A stretch of 10,687 bases of DNA from Candidatus Brocadiaceae bacterium (GTDB lineage Bacteria > Planctomycetota > Brocadiia > SM23-32), in contig JAUWZH010000074.1 in assembly GCA_030615435.1 (NCBI GenBank), forward strand, positions 1 to 10,687, read 5' to 3'. Of this stretch, positions 1-6,326 are shown piece after piece. The notes beneath the pieces were generated by a model. That model saw nothing but the letters and a program-made list of their open reading frames with translations. It did not search any database and was not told the DNA's origin. Within the stretch, counting starts at the first letter, position 1; each line of letters opens with the position of its first letter. A program made the translations under genes and the position numbers.

Positions 1-553
1 CGCCGTTCTCCTCCTCCACGTCCTCGCGCCCGCTGGACGGGATGCCGAACATGAAACAGACCTGCCGCATCACCTCGGTCTTGACGCAACTGTAGGGTAT
101 GCCCCAGATGTGCTCTATGCGGTGCGTGCTGATTACGGCGGCGGTGAGGGGCTTGCTGCGGCCCACCGAGTAAGCCACGCCGTTGCCATCCTCGGCGCCC
201 TTCGATGGATCGTACATGTCCTCTTCCATCACGAACAGGTCATAGTGATCCCCCAGCAGCCTCTCATCGCGCCAGGGCTCGTCTGCGAAATGCTGCAAGA
301 GGCGCGAAGAATCCACCTGCATGCGTTCCTCGTTCAGTGCGTCGTAGACATACCAATCCACGCTCTGCCATGGAACGAGGTGGTTGTTCTCATCCCGCCA
401 CTGAGGGCTCCGGTAGTGTCCGAAGTCCTTCACGGGCATCTGCGCGGAGGCGGCGCCCAATGCCACGATTTCCTTTATGGCATCTGCCACCGCGGCCTTC
501 TCAGGCCAGAACCCCTTGTTGTCCAGGATGTTAAGCGGCTTTAGCCTTTTCAT
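1..553 (-). CDS. Archaemetzincin-like (peptidase M54-type) protein with degenerate zinc site, 3' end cut off
   Basis: The first 184 residues are read from ATG at 553 with no stop before the window edge. The order of motifs resembles archaemetzincins: a 'R.Q..S..LL' stretch (R77, Q79, S82, L85-L86), 'LG...DLF' (L100 to F107), 'AAVISTHR' (A138 to R145), then 'VKTEV' (V157 to V161) directly before the expected metal site. In the family this site is HExxHxxGxxHC followed by Cys residues. Here the aligned residues are R163, Q164, F167, G170, S173 and S174, so both zinc histidines, the catalytic glutamate and the third ligand appear replaced. If the alignment is right, this is a pseudoprotease or a protein with a new role. 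There is no signal peptide, so it is probably cytosolic. The start has only a weak ribosome site, but the upstream frame offers no better one nearby. The family call rests on recalled motifs, not a search; an unrelated family is possible. Confidence 0.5.
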   Translation of the reverse strand, partial: MKRLKPLNILDNKGFWPEKAAVADAIKEIVALGAASAQMPVKDFGHYRSPQWRDENNHLVPWQSVDWYVYDALNEERMQVDSSRLLQHFADEPWRDERLLGDHYDLFVMEEDMYDPSKGAEDGNGVAYSVGRSKPLTAAVISTHRIEHIWGIPYSCVKTEVMRQVCFMFGIPSSGREDVEEENG

Positions 554-697
554 TGCTGTCCGGCGATCCGCAGGCGAACGACATTGCGCTTTCCACTGCC
601 TTCCCGCTGTTGCCCGCGCTCCTACTCCGACGGTCTGAACATGGGGCGCTGGCGCGAGGGCAGGAGCGGGAAGCCACTTCCGCCTTCTCAACGATCT

Positions 698-726
698 ATT
701 ATCCCCCATGGCCGCCGGCCATGCAA
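698..726 (-). promoter_or_regulatory. Weak candidate promoter for the archaemetzincin-like gene
   Basis: On the minus strand a TTGCAT hexamer (721-726) is followed after 17 bases by GATAAT (698-703). The -10 matches the sigma70 consensus at 5 of 6 positions and the -35 at only 3 of 6. It would start transcription near 690, leaving a leader of about 137 bases before the ATG at 553. The spacer is largely a small inverted repeat (707-723: CATGGCC, 3-base loop, GGCCATG). It lies downstream of a candidate terminator for the preceding gene, which fits a separate transcription unit. Confidence 0.3.
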
Positions 727-779
727 CCGGGGACCGGTGCTGTGTGGTCAGAAAAGAACACCCCTGTCCCTCAGGAAGA

Positions 780-800
780 GTGCTGAATCGCTTTCAGCAC
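780..800 (-). terminator. Candidate stem-loop terminator after the isomerase gene
   Basis: A perfect 8-base inverted repeat (GTGCTGAA / TTCAGCAC) encloses a 5-base loop and lies about 33 bases after the stop codon of the upstream minus-strand gene. On the minus strand it is followed by TCTTCCT, only a poor U-tract, so it may be a weak intrinsic terminator or an mRNA-end stabilising hairpin. Its position between two same-strand genes supports a role at a 3' end. Confidence 0.4.
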
Positions 801-832
801 GGCAGTTTCCGCACGGCCGGCTCGCAGCTTTC

Positions 833-1825
833 TCACTCCTCTTCAAAGGCGGCGGCGAAGGCGATGCTGCTCGGTTGGAAATCAATTGACCTGACGAACT
901 CGCAGGCCTCCTCGGCCCCATGCTCGCGGTCCATGCCGCTGTCTTCCCATTCCACCGAGAGCGGCCCTTTGTAGCCAATGCGGTTGAGGGCGCGAATGAT
1001 CTCCTCGAAGTCCACCTCGCCGCGACCCAGGCTGCGGAAGTCCCAGCCGCGCCCCGGCTGCCCGAAGTCCAGATGAGAACCGAGGATGCCGGTTCGCCCG
1101 TCGAGCGTCACGGCGCAGTCCTTCATGTGCACGTGATAGATGCGCTCGGGGAAGGTCTCAATGAACTTGACCGGATCCACGCCCTGCCACTGGAAGTGGC
1201 TCGGGTCGAAATTGAACCCGAATTCTTCCCGGCCCCCGAGCGCCTCCAGTGCCCTCTCCGCGGTGATGAGGTCGTAAGCGATCTCGGTCGGATGGACCTC
1301 CATGGCGAACTTCACGCCGCACTCGCCGAACACGTCCAGGATCGGGTTCCAGCGCTCGGCAAACAGGTCGAAGCCCGCCTGAACCTGCTGTTGCGAAACG
1401 GGGGGGAAGGAATAGAGCAGGTGCCAGATCGAGCTGCCCGTGAAGCCGGTCACCACCTCGACGCCCATGTTCTTCGCCGTGCGGGCGCTGTCTTTCATGG
1501 TTTCGATGGCCCATTGCCTCATCTCTTCCGGCTTGTCGGCCAGCTCTTTCGGGGCGAACTCGTTGTGGCGCTCGTCAATGTTGTCGAGCACGAGCTGACC
1601 GGCGAGGTGGTGGCTGATGGCCCAGCACTTCAGCCCGCACTTCGCCAGCTGGCCTTTCTTCTCCTTGCAGTACTCGGGGCTCTTGGCGCCCTGCGCCGCA
1701 TCGAGGTGATCTCCCCAGCACGCCAGTTCCAGTCCTTCGTAGCCCCACTCGCCCGCCTTCTTCGCGAGCTCCTCCAGTGGCAAATCCGCCCACTGGCCGG
1801 TAAACAGAGTCACAGTTCTTGCCAT
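833..1825 (-). CDS. Sugar phosphate isomerase/epimerase-like TIM-barrel protein
   Basis: A 330-residue protein of the xylose-isomerase-like / AP endonuclease 2 superfamily. These TIM barrels usually bind divalent metal and interconvert or dehydrate sugars, keto-sugars and inositol derivatives. Metal-ligand motifs appear in the usual order: MEVHP with E176, FDPSHF with D207 and H210, HVHMKD with H231 and H233, and SVEWED with E292 at the last barrel strand. The N-terminal 'GYEGLEL' segment (28-34) is also typical. ATG at 1825 is chosen because GGGAGGAGA lies just upstream; a start at 1843 would put the ribosome site inside the gene. There is no signal peptide, so it is cytosolic. It follows the oxidoreductase gene by 97 bases and is probably cotranscribed with it. 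This pairing is common in operons for inositol and rare-sugar catabolism, but the substrate cannot be read from sequence. Confidence 0.88.
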   Translation of the reverse strand: MARTVTLFTGQWADLPLEELAKKAGEWGYEGLELACWGDHLDAAQGAKSPEYCKEKKGQLAKCGLKCWAISHHLAGQLVLDNIDERHNEFAPKELADKPEEMRQWAIETMKDSARTAKNMGVEVVTGFTGSSIWHLLYSFPPVSQQQVQAGFDLFAERWNPILDVFGECGVKFAMEVHPTEIAYDLITAERALEALGGREEFGFNFDPSHFQWQGVDPVKFIETFPERIYHVHMKDCAVTLDGRTGILGSHLDFGQPGRGWDFRSLGRGEVDFEEIIRALNRIGYKGPLSVEWEDSGMDREHGAEEACEFVRSIDFQPSSIAFAAAFEEE

Positions 1826-1830
1826 GTATC

Positions 1831-1839
1831 TCTCCTCCC
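1831..1839 (-). promoter_or_regulatory. Ribosome binding site fixing the isomerase start
   Basis: The minus strand reads GGGAGGAGA five bases before the ATG at 1825. It is a near-perfect Shine-Dalgarno sequence and argues against the longer in-frame start at 1843, which lies upstream of it. Confidence 0.75.
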
Positions 1840-1860
1840 GCAAGGGTCAAATGTGGGCTG

Positions 1861-1876
1861 CGGACGCCGCCGTCCG
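1861..1876 (-). other. GC hairpin in the oxidoreductase-isomerase gap
   Basis: CGGACG, a 4-base loop and CGTCCG form a perfect 6-base stem in the 97-base gap between the oxidoreductase stop and the isomerase start. No U-tract follows, so it does not look like a terminator. It could stabilise mRNA or tune downstream expression, or be a chance product of high GC. Confidence 0.25.
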
Positions 1877-1922
1877 GCAGCGGCACGCCTCCCTGTAATC
1901 CGACCGGCCCGCAAGCAGAAAC

Positions 1923-3092
1923 TCAGGCCCTCGGCACGTTGATCCAGGTTTTTTCCTTGTCCGCCTGGACCAGCGCCTCCAGAACAGCCTGGCATTTCAC
2001 GCCGTCCTTAAAGCCGGGGCTCGGCTGGCGGTCCTCCGCGATGGCGTCCATCATCTCCTTCACTTCGTTTACGAAGCACTCGCCATAGCCGATGATGTGC
2101 CCGTCGGGCCACCAGTTCTCGAACCCGGGCGTCTGAGCATTGGTGGCGAGGACCTTCCGGAAGCCCTGCCTGGTGCCCTCGCCGGCCTTCCAGTACTCCA
2201 GGACGTTCATGTCCTCGAAGTTCCAGCCGATGCTGGCCTTGGAGCCGTTGATCTCCCAGTGATGATAGTTCTTGCGCCCGCCGGCGAACCGGGTCGCCTC
2301 GAAGGTGCCCACGGCGCCGTTGGCAAAGCGCGCGCACGCGACCACCGCATCGTCCACGGTAACGCGTCCCAACTCCTTGCTCGCCTTGCGGTCGGTCAGC
2401 TTGCTGCCGGCGGCGCCTTTCTCCCTCGGGCGCTGCTTGATGAAGGTCGCCAGCGTGCCGCAGACCGACTTGATGTCACCCACCAGGAAGCGCGCCATGT
2501 CTATGATGTGCGCGCCGAGGTCGCCGAGGGCGCCGCTGCCGGCGATCTTCTTCTGCAGCCGCCACACCAGCGGGAACTCGGGGTCCATGATCCAGTCTTG
2601 TAGGTAGGCGGCGCGCATGTGATAGATCTCGCCGAGTTCCCCCGACTCGATCATCTGTTTTGCCAGGCGCGTGGCCGGCACGAAGCGGTAGGTAAATCCG
2701 CACATCGCTTTCACGCCCGCCTTCTGGACGGCCTTGTACATCGCCTTCGCCTCGTCCAGGTTCATCGCCAGGGGCTTGTCGCAGAGGATGTGCTTGCCCG
2801 CCTCGGCTGCTGCGATCACCTGCTCCACGTGCACGTTGTTGGGGGTGCTGACGTCCACGAGGTCAATGTCCTCGCGCCTCACCATCTTGCGCCAGTCGGT
2901 GGAGTACTCTTCCCAGCCGTACTGCTCGGCTGCGGCCCGCACGGCGCCCTCGCGTCTGGCCGCCAGGCACTTCATGACGGGGACGCATTTCGGCTCCCAG
3001 ATCGGCCCACAGTTCTGGTAGCCGAAGCTGTGCGCCTTGCCCATGAAGCCCGCGCCGATCATTCCGACGTTCACTTCTTTCCTTTTTGCCAT
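1923..3092 (-). CDS. Gfo/Idh/MocA family oxidoreductase
   Basis: A 389-residue NAD(P)-dependent dehydrogenase of the glucose-fructose oxidoreductase / inositol dehydrogenase family, which oxidises or reduces hydroxyls of sugars and cyclitols. The N-terminal Rossmann fold shows 'MIGAGFMG' (11-18). 'DVSTPNNVH' (80-88) is the usual loop after strand 4, and 'HILCDKPLA' (101-109) contains the family's substrate/cofactor lysine at K106 in a DKP version of the common EKP motif. The C-terminal half holds 'GDLGAHIIDMARFLVG' (190-205), with D191, H195 and D198 in the expected catalytic region. No Tat or Sec signal is seen, so it is cytosolic, unlike periplasmic Gfo. The start at 3092 is supported by GGGAGGAAA nine bases upstream, and a strong promoter lies at 3171-3198. 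The isomerase-like gene follows in the same direction, suggesting that the two enzymes act in sequence on one sugar or polyol. The family is secure; the substrate is unknown. Confidence 0.93.
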   Translation of the reverse strand: MAKRKEVNVGMIGAGFMGKAHSFGYQNCGPIWEPKCVPVMKCLAARREGAVRAAAEQYGWEEYSTDWRKMVRREDIDLVDVSTPNNVHVEQVIAAAEAGKHILCDKPLAMNLDEAKAMYKAVQKAGVKAMCGFTYRFVPATRLAKQMIESGELGEIYHMRAAYLQDWIMDPEFPLVWRLQKKIAGSGALGDLGAHIIDMARFLVGDIKSVCGTLATFIKQRPREKGAAGSKLTDRKASKELGRVTVDDAVVACARFANGAVGTFEATRFAGGRKNYHHWEINGSKASIGWNFEDMNVLEYWKAGEGTRQGFRKVLATNAQTPGFENWWPDGHIIGYGECFVNEVKEMMDAIAEDRQPSPGFKDGVKCQAVLEALVQADKEKTWINVPRA

Positions 3093-3170
3093 GACCGCAT
3101 TTCCTCCCGACGAGCGCCTCGCTTGACAGCATCCGCCCGCAAATGTTTAGCGTTCACTTTCTCAGGTTGG

Positions 3171-3198
3171 ATTATATGCGCTGGCCGGCGCTCGTCAA
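3171..3198 (-). promoter_or_regulatory. Strong sigma70-type promoter for the oxidoreductase-isomerase unit
   Basis: The minus strand carries TTGACG (3193-3198), a 16-base spacer and a perfect TATAAT (3171-3176). Transcription would start near 3164, giving a leader of about 70 bases before the ATG at 3092. The rest of the 295-base gap (3093-3387) shows no gene, only the short open extension after the propeller stop listed separately. Confidence 0.75.
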
Positions 3199-3327
3199 CT
3201 GGCGTCGAAGAACGGTGAAGAACTTGGGGCGCGCGGGAAATCCACATGCAGGGCTGCTATTCGCGACCCTGTGATTCCGCGCCGGGACCGCCAGAAGGCA
3301 CGACGTCTCAGCAGATGGGGGAGCCCC

Positions 3328-3390
3328 TTATGCGGTGACCTCGTCCATGACCATGCGCCAGTCGGGGTCCGGGTAGTCGGCCGGACGCTA
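3328..3390 (-). other. In-frame, coding-like extension after the propeller TAG stop
   Basis: After the TAG at 3388-3390 the same reading frame continues for 19 codons to a TAA (3328-3330). The predicted residues include 'PADYPDPDW' and 'MVMDEVTA', and 17 of the 19 third codon positions are G or C, as in the neighbouring genes. It may be a C-terminal tail removed by a recent nonsense change, a readthrough tail, the remnant of another gene, or plain GC-rich 3' leader. Confidence 0.3.
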
Positions 3391-4602
3391 CTTCTCAGGG
3401 GCGGCACGCCCCGTGTGCCTGAGGTTGTGGTGGAACATCGGCCAGGGGGTGTCGGCCAGGCCTCCGGAATTCCCCTCGATGGCGTACAGTTTGCCGTCGT
3501 ACGATCCGACATAGATCGTGCCGTCGTCCCCGATGGCCGGGGACGAGCGAACGTCGCCGCCCGTGGGGAACTCCCACTTCTCGGCGCCGTCGGGGTTGAC
3601 GGCGTAGAGCCTGTGGTCGCACGATCCGACGTAGATGGTGCCGTCGGCCCCGATGGCCGGAGAGGAGAAGACGGGGCCGCCGGTGTCGAACTCCCACTTC
3701 TCGGTGCCGTCGGGGTTGATGGCGTAAAGCTTGTTGTCGCCCGATCCGACGTAGACGATGCCGTCGGCGCCGATGGCCGGGGAGGAGAACACCACGTCGC
3801 CGGTGGTGAACTCCCACTTCACCGTGCCGTCGGGGTTGATGGCGTAGAGCTTGCCATCGTGCGATTCAACGCAGACCCAGCTCTCCGAATACCCCGGGTC
3901 GCGACAGGTCGCGTCCCACCATCCGACGTAGATGGTCCCGTCCGCCCCAATGGCCGGCGAGGACCACACCTCGCTGCCGGTGCGGAACTGCCACTTCTCC
4001 GTGCCATCGGGGTTGATGGCGTAGAGCTTCCAGTCCCACGATCCGACGTAGATGGTCCCGTCGGCCGCGACGGACGGAGAGGAGGAGACCGGGCCGCCGG
4101 TGTCGAACTCCCACTTCACGGTGCCGTCGGGGTTGATGGCGTAAAGTCTATGGTCCTTCGATCCGACGTAGATGGTTCCGTTGGCCCCGATGGCCGGGGA
4201 GGAGACGACCATATGGCCGGTGGTGAACTCCCACTTCTTCGTGCCGTCGGGGTTGATGGCGTAAAGCTTATGGTCCTCCGATCCGACGTAGATGGTTCCG
4301 TCGGCCCCGATGGCCGGGGACGAGCGAACCACGCTGCCCGTGGTGAACTCCCACTTCTTCGTGCCGTCGGGGTTGATTGCGTAAAGCTTCTTGTCGAACG
4401 ATCCAACGTAGATGGTGCCGTCGGCCCCAATGGCCGGGGAGGACCGTACCTTCCCGCCAGTGTCGAACTCCCACTTAAGATCCCCTGGCGTGGCCTGGGC
4501 CGCGGCACACCAGAACGCAGCCAACAGTGCAATACATAACGCCGGAACGTGAAAACTCCGGCCTACCTTCCCTCCAAACCTTCTCGGCGAACCAGTCTGC
4601 AT
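3388..4602 (-). CDS. Secreted PQQ-like eight-repeat beta-propeller protein
   Basis: A 404-residue protein with a signal peptide: positively charged N-terminus, hydrophobic 'ALCIALLAAFW' core (21-31) and a likely cleavage after AAAQA near residue 37. Eight tandem repeats of about 40 residues follow (43-375), each built as KWEF.TG...SSPAIGADGTIYVGS.D.KLYAINPDGT. This is the PQQ-like / quinoprotein-propeller repeat, so an eight-bladed propeller acting outside the cytoplasm is likely. No catalytic residues of alcohol dehydrogenases are seen; it is more likely a binding or structural propeller than an enzyme. The tail 'WPMFHHNLRHTGR' (380-392 approx.) is a typical ending of such proteins. Repeat 5 has a 19-residue insertion with two cysteines that could form a disulfide. 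ATG at 4602 is chosen for the GAGGAGGGA site just upstream and because the signal peptide begins there; starts further upstream add only a low-complexity stretch. Confidence 0.88.
   Translation of the reverse strand: MQTGSPRRFGGKVGRSFHVPALCIALLAAFWCAAAQATPGDLKWEFDTGGKVRSSPAIGADGTIYVGSFDKKLYAINPDGTKKWEFTTGSVVRSSPAIGADGTIYVGSEDHKLYAINPDGTKKWEFTTGHMVVSSPAIGANGTIYVGSKDHRLYAINPDGTVKWEFDTGGPVSSSPSVAADGTIYVGSWDWKLYAINPDGTEKWQFRTGSEVWSSPAIGADGTIYVGWWDATCRDPGYSESWVCVESHDGKLYAINPDGTVKWEFTTGDVVFSSPAIGADGIVYVGSGDNKLYAINPDGTEKWEFDTGGPVFSSPAIGADGTIYVGSCDHRLYAVNPDGAEKWEFPTGGDVRSSPAIGDDGTIYVGSYDGKLYAIEGNSGGLADTPWPMFHHNLRHTGRAAPEK
3478..4476 (-). repeat. Eight tandem ~120-bp coding repeats
   Basis: The propeller gene consists of eight units of about 120 bp whose DNA, not only protein, is strongly conserved: for example, the segment encoding INPDGT and the GADGTIYVG segment recur almost unchanged. 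The unit starting near 3996 (repeat 5) carries an extra 57 bp. Near-identity at silent positions suggests recent duplication or ongoing homogenisation between units. Confidence 0.85.
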
Positions 4603-4607
4603 GGCAT

Positions 4608-4617
4608 CCCTCCTCTC
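4608..4617 (-). promoter_or_regulatory. Ribosome binding site of the propeller gene
   Basis: The minus strand reads GAGAGGAGGG five bases before the ATG at 4602. It is a strong Shine-Dalgarno match and sets the start at the signal-peptide methionine rather than at the longer in-frame start at 4704. Confidence 0.7.
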
Positions 4618-4728
4618 AGGAAAAACCCCCCAGGACAGCGGCCCCCCCGCTCCGAGGTCGGCAGCCCTAGCAGACCCGCCCCCTCGTCGTCCCGGCCCCC
4701 TCACCAGCCGCAGCCCGTGGGGAGCCGC

Positions 4729-4757
4729 AGGGTAATGACGCCGGCATGTGATGTCAA
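4729..4757 (-). promoter_or_regulatory. Candidate promoter of the propeller gene
   Basis: A perfect TTGACA (4752-4757, minus strand) lies 17 bases after the kinase stop codon. A 17-base spacer leads to TACCCT (about 4729-4734), only a 3 of 6 match to the -10 consensus. The 172-base gap and the perfect -35 make an independent start for the propeller gene plausible, but the -10 is poor. Confidence 0.4.
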
Positions 4758-4774
4758 GAGTCCCATCCGGCCCA

Positions 4775-6241
4775 TCACGTGTGAATGTATCCCCTGCGGC
4801 GGCACTCCTCCCTGAACCGGCTGTACTTCTCCTCGTATGCCGGCATCACATCGGCTCGCGGCGCGACGCTGCGCTCCACCTTCACCATCCCTTCCGCCGC
4901 CTCGGCGAGCGTGCCGAAGCCCTTCATCACGGCGCCGATTATGGCCGCGCCCATGGCCCCTCCGGTGACCACTGGCCGCAGGACCTCCCGTCCGAGCGTG
5001 TCGGCCCGAATCTGAAGCCAGGCGTCGCTCTGCGCGCCGCCGCCGGCGGAGTAGATGACGTCGCCGACCTCCGCCCCGAGCTCCTGGAGCATCTCGAAGG
5101 CCAGCCTCTCCAGGCAGGCCACACCTTCGAGGTAGGCGGCGAACAACTCCTCGCGGCTCCCGGGCGTGCCTATCAGAAACGCTTCGGCCTCGGGATCGGA
5201 AAAGGGGAATCTCTCTCCCCGCCTGACCAGCGGGTAGGCGACCAGGTCGGTGGGGCTGTGCGCGAGGGCCGAAGCGCCGAGGCGCTCCATTTCGGTCGGC
5301 TCGAACTCCGCCATGATGCATTCGGCGCCGGTGTTGCTCGCCCCTCCGGGCAGCCACCAGCCCTCCGGGTGCCGATGGCAATAGATGCGGCCCTCGGGAT
5401 CGAGCAACAGTTTCCGCGTGACCCCCTTGACCACGAGCGTGGTGCCGATGGTAGTGTTGAATTCGCCCGGCTCGACGGCGCCGCTCGATATCTGCGAAGC
5501 GCAGCCGTCGGTCAGGCCCGCCGCCACCGGCGTCCCCTCTGGGAGGCCGAGTTCCCTGGCGCGCTCCGGCAGCAGCTCCCCCGCCTTCTCTCCGCTCCTC
5601 TGCACGGCGGGCAGCTTCTCCAGCGGGATGCCGAGCTTGCTCTCGATAAAGCCGGGCCACCGCTCGTGGAGCAGGTCGTAGCCGTACTTCAGTGCGTTGG
5701 TCTGATCGGTCCTGCCCCAGGTTCCCGTGAGCCAGCCGATGATGAAGTCGGTGGGGGAGATGAACAACTGGGCCCCGGTGAATTGCTCGGTGCGATGGCC
5801 CTTGAGCCACAGGATCTTGGGCAGGCCGAAGGACGCCTTGAACCGGTATCCGAGGGAGGAAGCCAGGTCGGCGCCGGCGGCCTGGACGGCCTCCGCCTCC
5901 TTATCGCTGCGCGGATCGTTGTACATGATGGCCGTGCCCAGGGGCCGGCCGTCGCCCGTCACCGGGCAGAGCGTCCCGCTGGTGCTGGTCACGCCGATTG
6001 CCGCGATGCGGCTCGCCTGAACTGCCGGTTGCGCCACGGCCCCCCGCACGGCCGCGGCAGCGGCCCTCAGCCACGACGCCGGCTCCTGCTCAAACCATCC
6101 CTCGGGCAGGCCCGCGATGGCGAGGGTGTCGTAAGGGCAGTCTCCCTCCCCCACCACATCCCCGCCGCCGGTTACCAGGATGCAGCGGGCGCCCTGTGTC
6201 CCCACGTCAATGCCGCAGAAGATCGCTTCGCCCCCGACCAT
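4775..6241 (-). CDS. FGGY-family carbohydrate kinase (xylulokinase / D-ribulokinase-like)
   Basis: A 488-residue cytosolic kinase that transfers phosphate from ATP to a sugar, probably a ketopentose or related ketose. The N-terminal ATPase motif 'GIDVGTQGARC' (10-20) and substrate-side 'MYNDPRSD' (106-113) are present. 'AGLTDGCASQ' (241-250) has the catalytic-base aspartate at D245, 'TTIGTTLVV' (263-271) is the phosphate loop, and 'GGGAQSDAWLQIRAD' (400-414) is the adenosine motif. 'GGASNTGAEC' (299-308) recalls D-ribulokinase-type members more than classical XylB, so the exact sugar is open. The start is uncertain: ATG at 6241 gives the family's usual N-terminus and has purine-rich AAGGAAAGGA about 11 bases upstream, whereas GTG at 6310 would add 23 charged residues with a weak ribosome site. 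It follows the large secreted protein by 85 bases and is probably cotranscribed with it. Confidence 0.9.
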   Translation of the reverse strand: MVGGEAIFCGIDVGTQGARCILVTGGGDVVGEGDCPYDTLAIAGLPEGWFEQEPASWLRAAAAAVRGAVAQPAVQASRIAAIGVTSTSGTLCPVTGDGRPLGTAIMYNDPRSDKEAEAVQAAGADLASSLGYRFKASFGLPKILWLKGHRTEQFTGAQLFISPTDFIIGWLTGTWGRTDQTNALKYGYDLLHERWPGFIESKLGIPLEKLPAVQRSGEKAGELLPERARELGLPEGTPVAAGLTDGCASQISSGAVEPGEFNTTIGTTLVVKGVTRKLLLDPEGRIYCHRHPEGWWLPGGASNTGAECIMAEFEPTEMERLGASALAHSPTDLVAYPLVRRGERFPFSDPEAEAFLIGTPGSREELFAAYLEGVACLERLAFEMLQELGAEVGDVIYSAGGGAQSDAWLQIRADTLGREVLRPVVTGGAMGAAIIGAVMKGFGTLAEAAEGMVKVERSVAPRADVMPAYEEKYSRFREECRRRGYIHT

Positions 6242-6326
6242 TGTCTCGGGAATCCTTTCCTTAAGTTCCTGTCGAAAAAGCGGGTGCCGTCCCCTGCCTC
6301 GTTTGGGCACGTTGCCTGCCGGCGCT

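Noticed and set aside
110..544. Plus-strand open frame of 144 codons at the left edge
   Set aside because: The opposite strand is open to the edge with better codon bias and an archaemetzincin-like motif order; the plus-strand product is nondescript.
920..1942. Plus-strand open frame of 340 codons
   Set aside because: It is antisense to the isomerase-like gene, which carries the conserved metal-ligand motifs.
3478..4476. CRISPR-like or satellite repeat array
   Set aside because: The repeats are direct coding repeats of ~120 bp in an open frame with no unique spacers; they encode propeller blades.
3271..4539. Plus-strand open frame of about 420 codons with internal repeats (GVDGV, DVDGAVGPDGR)
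   Set aside because: Its repeats are the mirror image of the PQQ-like repeats on the minus strand, which match a known family and have a signal peptide and ribosome site.
4618..4645. G-run followed by TTTTT on the minus strand as a terminator
   Set aside because: Both flanks are G-rich on the same strand, so no stem can form, and it lies between a candidate promoter and the start of the gene.
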